Below are positions 58,077-64,000 of a DNA stretch of 64,000 nucleotides, piece after piece. The stretch is from Iris pallida (taxonomy: Eukaryota; Streptophyta; Magnoliopsida; Asparagales; Iridaceae). The stretch spans positions 33,036,459-33,100,458 of the forward strand of contig JANAVB010015600.1 in assembly GCA_029216955.1 (NCBI GenBank), read 5' to 3'. Each line of letters starts with the position of its first letter. Within the stretch, counting starts at the first letter, position 1. A program made the position numbers and the translations under genes. The notes under the pieces were generated by a model. That model saw only the letters and a list, made by a program, of their open reading frames with translations. It had not been told where the DNA came from and ran no database searches.

Positions 58077-59759
58077 TGTCACGCCCCAGTACCGAAATAC
58101 GGAGACGGACTAGGCCAGCTGCACCATATGAGGTACGTAACGTCATACGGCGATCGTGGCTGTCGAGAGACTAGGGGGTACATGCTACAATCAAGTCTCC
58201 TATGGTCCCACCGAGTTCTATGTCTCAATCAATCGAATCACATCAGCAAATAAATGAACACTAAAGATAAAGCAGTAAGGCGTCCCTGACGCTTCATCAA
58301 AATGATCATGAGAGACTAGCTTTATAATTTAGCTATCTCAGAGAGTCAGGAGTACAAAATTATACACAGCTGCAGTCTGTTAATTACAATCATGTACTGA
58401 CACAAAATATCAAGTAATCCGGCTAACAAGTGCCGGTGGCTAAACGCCGCAAAAGTATAAGCAGGAGTGGTGGAGAAGAAACCCACTCGAGTCCCCGAAC
58501 TGCCATGCTCCTAGTATGCACCATGGATGTCAGGGAGGAAGATCGTGTCCTCTGGCTCTGCTACGGGATCTGGCCAAACAAAACCAGCCGGGGTCAGCCC
58601 CGAATAGCAAGTACCGCCAAAGGGACACAAGAGTTAAGACTAAAAATCCAGTTAATAGAATGATTGATAATAGTAATACTTATGCTACCATTATAGGGTA
58701 ACGCCATATCCTCGAACCCATATGGCACCCTTACAACCAAACAAGGACAAAAGGTGCCGCATGGAGTCAGGCCGCGTCGTACTCTATAACTTTCGCATAA
58801 GTTAAAGGGTATAAACAATAAAATCTCCTGATCGTGACTTCGGTCGATAGCCTATCGCAGCACAATAACCAACCCAACAATCAAACAAGAACATGGGTTG
58901 GATCATGTACCATGATAGACCATGTTCCTCAGTCATTCACAGAAGTAGCACTTCACAACCAGAATAAGTCTTCCGTTCATAACTTCGGTCCACAGCCTAT
59001 CATAGTACGATAACCAACCCAACAATCAAACAAGAACATGGGTTGGATCACGTACCATGAAAGTCCGCTTCCCTCAGTTACTCACGGAAGGTAATAGGAT
59101 ACAAGCAAATCGTTTTCACGGCCAATCAAGTCTACGAGTTTCTAGTGGGACGAGGTTATCCTCGCATCATGTTATTAGAAAATCCTCAGATCGTATCTTT
59201 CCAGCAAGGCTAGCCAACCCAGGGGTTCGCGTAGACAGGTATGATTGAGCACAGGTCCCTCGTAAGGCCACATTGCTAAAACATATAATATATAGCAGGA
59301 ATTAATCGGATACAGTCATCCACTCGTTGCAGATGACACAGTATCCGTGGAGACCAGCCGGCGCGTCAAGACAGTATCTCAAGGCGGCTGGTGTAAGACG
59401 ATCTCGGGATTCTTGCCCTCCCCATGCATCTAGTATGTTTAGTTGCCTAGTTTAACCCTAGGTGTAATCTTGGACTCACATGCTGTGGCCTGCATAATTA
59501 TCCTCCTAAAGTCGTACTTTAGTACGAGTACCCCAAAGAGGATCCATGTCAATCAGTATGTCAACATGTTCTACCCTCCTTAGTGTAATGCATCATTGCA
59601 AATACGCCACATGGAGTTACGAGTCATTTGTCGAGCATGAACAAGAACTGGGGACATTCAGGTACATGTATCAAGGAGGAACACTTTGTTCTCCGGGGTC
59701 ACATTAGTGCTCAGATCATGCTCGGAACAAAAGGCGTAAGGATATAAAATGGGCTTATA

Positions 59760-59808
<49 letters not shown>

Positions 59809-60963
59809 GTAAGGTAACAATATAGGGCACAAAAGTCCATGCGGCCCAAGGGGAGTGAGTCCATGCGGCCGGGTCAATACTGGTTCATGCGGCTGGGACT
59901 ACACGCTCATGCGGCTCATAGAGCCCCAAGGCGCATGCGGCTGGAAGGGCGGGTTCATGCGGACGAAAGGGTGTCAGCGTATGCGGCTGGATGATGGATG
60001 GGCCTTATGCGGCCCAAAACAGTAGCGCATATGCGGCTGGGGGCAAAAAGAACTCATGCGGCTGAAAGCTAGCCGCATGAAGTCCATGCGATTCAAAATA
60101 ACAGGGGCTCATGCGGCTGAGTCTGAACAAGGCTATGCGGCTCAATTACTTGCCGCATGAAGATTCATGCGGTCAAGTACTCAAGCAAGTCTTATGCGGC
60201 TGGGAAGGACTTTCCATGCGGCTGAGCTCGAACGAGTCTCATGCGGCTGGAAAGGCCATGCGGCCGGAGACTTGCCGCATGAAGATTCATGCGGTCAAGT
60301 ACTGCTCTTCTTTCCCACTTGTCCGAGAAGAGGAGCCAAGCAACCATGGCTTCCAAACCACACAAAACCTTCATCCGGAGCCCAAATCGGAGCTTCCTTA
60401 GGTCAAAATGGGGTAGAACAAAATTCTCTCCAACATGGAACCATCAAAACTTAAAATAATGAAGTTTGCTAGATCAAAACCAAGAAAATCCGAAAATGGC
60501 TAAAACCTAGATCTACAAAGATTAAAGCTTCAAAATGGAAAACTTTAAGTTCTAAACTAGTATAGAATAAAGAGGAGAACATATTTTGACAAATAATTTT
60601 TTTTTAAAAAAACATCAACAACATTTATGGATCCATCTCTTGAGCAAGTTGGTACTTGCCTTGGTTGGTGGAGGAAAGTAAATAAGAGAAAATAAATGAG
60701 AGGAGAGAGAATGAGTTGAGTTATTATATAGAATCTTGAACCCATAGGTTCATGATGAACCAAGGTGAACCAAGAATAGGTTACCCAAATGAGCCAAAAC
60801 TGTAGGCCCAAATGCAGAAGATAAATTACGAAATAATATTTTATCGAATATTTTTTGGAAAATACATGAAGAAATATAGCATATAAATATCGTATAAATA
60901 CAAAGTAAATACAATTTATCGGTTTACGTATTAAAATACATATTCCAGGATCGGGGAGTGACA
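58077..60963 (-). repeat. Gypsy LTR 3 (5' LTR of copy B)
   Basis: 2887 bp, with TGTCACGCCC at the left and GGGAGTGACA at the right end. It carries the same TAA microsatellite, duplicated unit and ATGCGGC array as LTR 1. After 60963 the sequence changes to GTATTATACC, which differs from the internal-region sequence at the right edge of LTRs 1 and 2 and so fixes the LTR boundary. Confidence 0.92.
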
Positions 60964-61506
60964 GTATTATACCCTATTTTTGAACAGGTTTTTACCGAAC
61001 TTTGGTTCGATTTTCTGGGCGATACAAAGCATCAAAAATCAAAGTGTTTAAAGAGTTATATAGTTGTATAGATGGTCTTCGTACCTGAGAAGACGGAAAG
61101 CGAAACGGTGGAGCGTACGACGCGGGAGTCGAGCGCGAAGTCGGGGTCGGGCAGCGTGGCTGCTGTCGCTCCTTCGTCCGCGTGCTGCCTCCGCGGTTGT
61201 GCTCGGCCTGCCGCCGGCGGCGTGCGACGACGCGCGCGCAGGGGAGGGCGCGCGTGGGTGTGCAGGCATGGAAAATTAGGGTTTCGAGGAGTTCCCTCTC
61301 TCGATATCTACATATATACGCTCAACTCCTCTGTTGAGTTCGACGACTTTAGTCTGCTGTTGAGTTCCCATGGGGGGCTCGGGCCTGTTGATGGGCTTGG
61401 GTCTTTGTATGGGCTGGCTGAGCTCGATTTGGTGGAGTTAGGATATCCCCTCATCAAGTAGATACCTATATATATAATTATTAATACAAGCTACAAAAAT
61501 GTAATT

Positions 61507-61570
<64 letters not shown>

Positions 61571-61609
61571 TTTATTATTATATATATGTATTTTTTATTA
61601 TATATATAT

Positions 61610-61673
<64 letters not shown>

Positions 61674-62458
61674 GTTATATACCTATATACCATAAATACA
61701 AACACGAACAATGAATAGTAAGTATAATCGATATTTGAAATCTGATCATTAATTTTATATACCAAAAATTCACAAATAAAATACAATAATATTTTATATA
61801 TAAATAAAAGCCTAATTTTTTCCACATACCATAAATACTTCTATATATATGTATATATATATATACAAATATATTTATATAACCTAGGAAATTCCCATAA
61901 AGTCCAACATATTTGTTAAGAAAATTATTTACTATATTATCAATGAAATATTATTTCTAATAACAAGCACAAATAATATGTTTATATATATAACAATTGT
62001 CCCTAAAGTTGTCTCCAAAATTACCAAGGTAAAAGACCAACGCAATATATGTCTGCTCTAACGTCTTTGGTCACAATACCCGACTACATGGACGGGCCTT
62101 GGTTTGGGTCAAGTCCGAGCAAGTTTGGGCAGTATCGGATTTCCTAAAAGTCATAACATTAATAAATAACTAATTAAATTATTTATAGAGATTAACTCCC
62201 AACTTGGCCTGGTTTTCTGAGTTAGGACATCCCTATGGCTCAGTCTTTCCTACCGGGACTAATACACTAGCCAAAGCACGCCATGGTACTATCCGTGCAA
62301 CGATTTCTAGTCACCGTGTACTCCAAAACTCTATCATGGCTAAAATTATCTACAGTAATAATTAACTAAATAAATATTTATAAAATTTTAAAAATCACCA
62401 TTTAATTCAAATAAATAAATAAAAATATATTATAAAAATTTTGGAAAGAGGGGTTACA
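60964..62458 (-). repeat. Minus-strand gypsy LTR (outer element), right part
   Basis: In minus orientation the LTR starts TGTAACCCCTC at 62458, just after a purine-tract-like AAGGTGGGTAGATT (62459-62472). A TATA-like TATATA at 61313-61318 and an AAACCCTAATTTTCC leader (about 61271-61285) follow, then a GC-rich stretch (61090-61270). No gene: the frames at 61048-61461 are GC-rich overlap artefacts. Long (AT)n tracts lie inside. The LTR is interrupted at 60963 by the gypsy tandem. Confidence 0.5.
61511..61671. repeat. (AT)n microsatellites
   Basis: Two AT dinucleotide tracts, about 61514-61567 and 61612-61671, separated by an AT-rich stretch. Confidence 0.95.
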
Positions 62459-64000
62459 AATCTACCCACCTTAAAAATAATTTCGTCCTCGAAATTTAAG
62501 AAAAAGGTCCATCAGCTATGATAGAAGACGGTTTCCATTAGCTATCATCTATTCTCATGGTCATTTCGTACTACGAATCCTTGAGAGTTACTACCCACCT
62601 TTGGTCACCCTACTCCCTCAAATTTTATGTCGCTAAAACTTTATAATCTTCCAACTAATTGGTAAAAAATTTCTACCAATGGACATCTACAGTATATGAC
62701 ATCTATAATCATCTCCGATCTATCAAGCAACCCAAAAATTTAACAAGCAACAAATTTACACAAGTAGCTAAGAAATATTGGTAAATACAAGTAAGCATGA
62801 CCTTCGTCTCTCTGCAATAGGAAGGTCAGGACGATAAAGAAGAATAATCGAAAGCAATTATGAGTTTCAAGAGCGGTAAAGAGTATCCAATGATGCAGAC
62901 AAAAGGAGAGTTTATAAACTATTGACTTATTTTGCTAGATTGGGCTACTCTAGTCCAGTCACTTGCTAAGTCTAAGAACCCTTCATTTTTCAGAGGGTTT
63001 TGCAATTCGTACAATACAGAAGTTTCGTTCTCAAAATTTAACCTAAACAAGGTTCCATAATGGAACAGAATTTGAGAAGTCAAGATTGTGATCCTTTCCC
63101 GTGGTTATTTAAACACACAAGCAAGGGATAAAATACATTACAGGATGCGAATTCCAGGTAGATGTAATAAGGGTTACGAATCACATTGTAAGAGATGGGG
63201 ACTACATAATAGATATAGGGGCCTATTTCAAATAGTTTGGTTTTATAGTCCAAATATGGTGGTATGTATGGATGGATTTTACTGGGTCTTAATGGATTTC
63301 CTGATTGGACATCAATCGCTGGTTGGATGAACCTAGGATTTCAATCTACATTGACTGGACAATATCCCAATAATAAACTATTTCTATTAGGCTAGGGTAA
63401 CCTAGAATAGGTTTTCACCCAAGTGGTTGAACTAGTTGTCAGTCAGATTGGTTGGCTAGGTCCTTAAAGCCCGAAAATGCGCCTTCCGTGACTTTTGTGG
63501 TTAAGTAGCACGAGGAGACACAATTGAGTGGCACACTAGTGACATGTGCGTAGTGGGCTTCGAATAGATCACAACCATATATTGGGTCGAAAGGTTTGAG
63601 TCGAGGTCGAGTCTCTAATTGTAGTCGGAAAGTATACGGGTATTATGGTAAGGGTTATAGCTAGTCCTTTTGGCCTGAAAGTCGTACCATAAAAATAGAG
63701 TACAAGGGGACGGATTTGAGTGGGACATGATATACCTAGATGAAGGTGGACTCATCTAGATCTTGCATGTAAAATTTGTAGGAAGATAACTGCTGGTCTC
63801 GTGCTCCGAATATTAATGACAGGGCCGGGAAAATAAAATAATCTAAATGGAAAGTGGAAGTCCATGAGACACTAATTATCATCCTAATGGAAATTATTTT
63901 AATCGATCGGTAATCCTCGTATATCCTAAAATTTTAGAAAGCTTACAGTCTACCCACCTTAGAAACTAGGACATGGTTTTAGGAATAATGAGGTTAGAAA
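62459..64000 (-). other. Degenerate 3' flank of a minus-strand gypsy element
   Basis: No gene is recognised. The edge reads (minus) AAATTTCGAGGACGAAATTA, then a purine tract, then the LTR; this is the typical end of a plant gypsy internal region. Two weaker versions follow: AAATTTTGAGAACGAAACTT near 63021-63040, and a TCTACCCACCTTAGAAAC edge near 63952-63969. These suggest more than one decayed element end. The 80-codon plus-strand frame at 63088-63330 has no recognised relation. Confidence 0.4.

Larger units (their letters stand above)
42130..60963 (-). mobile_element. Tandem Ty3/gypsy chromovirus (Tekay/Del-like), LTR-internal-LTR-internal-LTR
   Basis: Three nearly identical LTRs (42130-45014, 50105-52984, 58077-60963) alternate with two nearly identical internal regions, all on the minus strand. 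The total is 18.8 kb. LTR ends are TGTCAC...GTGACA; the outermost left end reads TATCAC instead of TGTCAC. No clear 5-bp target duplication: ATTTT on the left, GTATT on the right. A C-terminal chromodomain-like segment and long LTRs of about 2.9 kb point to the Tekay/Del chromovirus lineage. The arrangement is that expected from unequal recombination between LTRs of one insertion. Confidence 0.88.

Noticed and set aside
61048..61461. Overlapping GC-rich frames on both strands
   Set aside because: Arg/Ala/Pro-rich translations of a GC-rich LTR segment; no recognised domain and no splice context.

Overview
This window is a nested transposable-element block from a plant nuclear genome, most likely a flowering plant. 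It contains Ty1/copia and Ty3/gypsy LTR retrotransposons with plant-type gag-pol genes, an En/Spm-like CACTA transposon with TNP2-type and Transposase_24-type genes, a plant-mobile-domain-like open reading frame, and a broken fragment of a nucleolar NOC2 gene. I see no intact host gene, rRNA, tRNA, CRISPR array or bacterial-type feature. The species cannot be named from this sequence.

Layout. 1-4.49 kb: decayed copia element on the minus strand (gag, protease, integrase, RT, with leader/LTR-like sequence on the right). 4.49-8.6 kb: AT-rich non-coding DNA with a NOC2 exon fragment (minus strand, 7562-7895) bracketed by two ~505-bp direct repeats. 8.6-10.17 kb: leader plus gag relic of a second copy of the same copia family, plus strand. 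10.17-27.8 kb: a plant-mobile-domain-like gene (24943-27808, plus strand, broken) whose promoter and first exon lie in a ~2.6-kb inverted repeat (10497-13089 versus 13200-13342 plus 22678-25136). A young SIRE/Maximus-type copia (13343-22677) sits inside the second arm. It has 1.13-kb LTRs, a tRNA-Met primer site, gag, an interrupted pol, and an extra 400-residue reading frame with its own promoter-like region.

27.8-32.25 kb: non-coding, LTR/UTR-like DNA with short repeats. 32.25-41.26 kb: CACTA transposon, transcribed right to left, with subterminal GCGACG-type repeats, a G/C-rich block near its 5' end, a tnpD/TNP2 pseudogene and a tnpA-like pseudogene with recognisable introns. 42.13-60.96 kb: tandem Tekay/Del-like chromovirus arranged LTR-internal-LTR-internal-LTR on the minus strand. 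Both internal copies keep an uninterrupted pol of more than 1,060 codons, but their gag genes are broken at different places. 60.96-64 kb: another minus-strand gypsy LTR and its degenerate 3' flank, probably the host of both the tandem element and the CACTA.

How the parts relate. These are autonomous parasites nested in one another, not a host pathway. Premature stops in the copia, SIRE, CACTA and Tekay genes are almost all explained by C-to-T or G-to-A changes at Gln, Trp or Arg codons, as expected of heavily methylated, silenced DNA. The most unusual items are the third SIRE gene with a promoter that copies the LTR promoter motif, the head-to-head inverted repeat of the mobile-domain gene's 5' end, and the gypsy tandem. 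All family names come from motif recognition by eye; no database search was possible.
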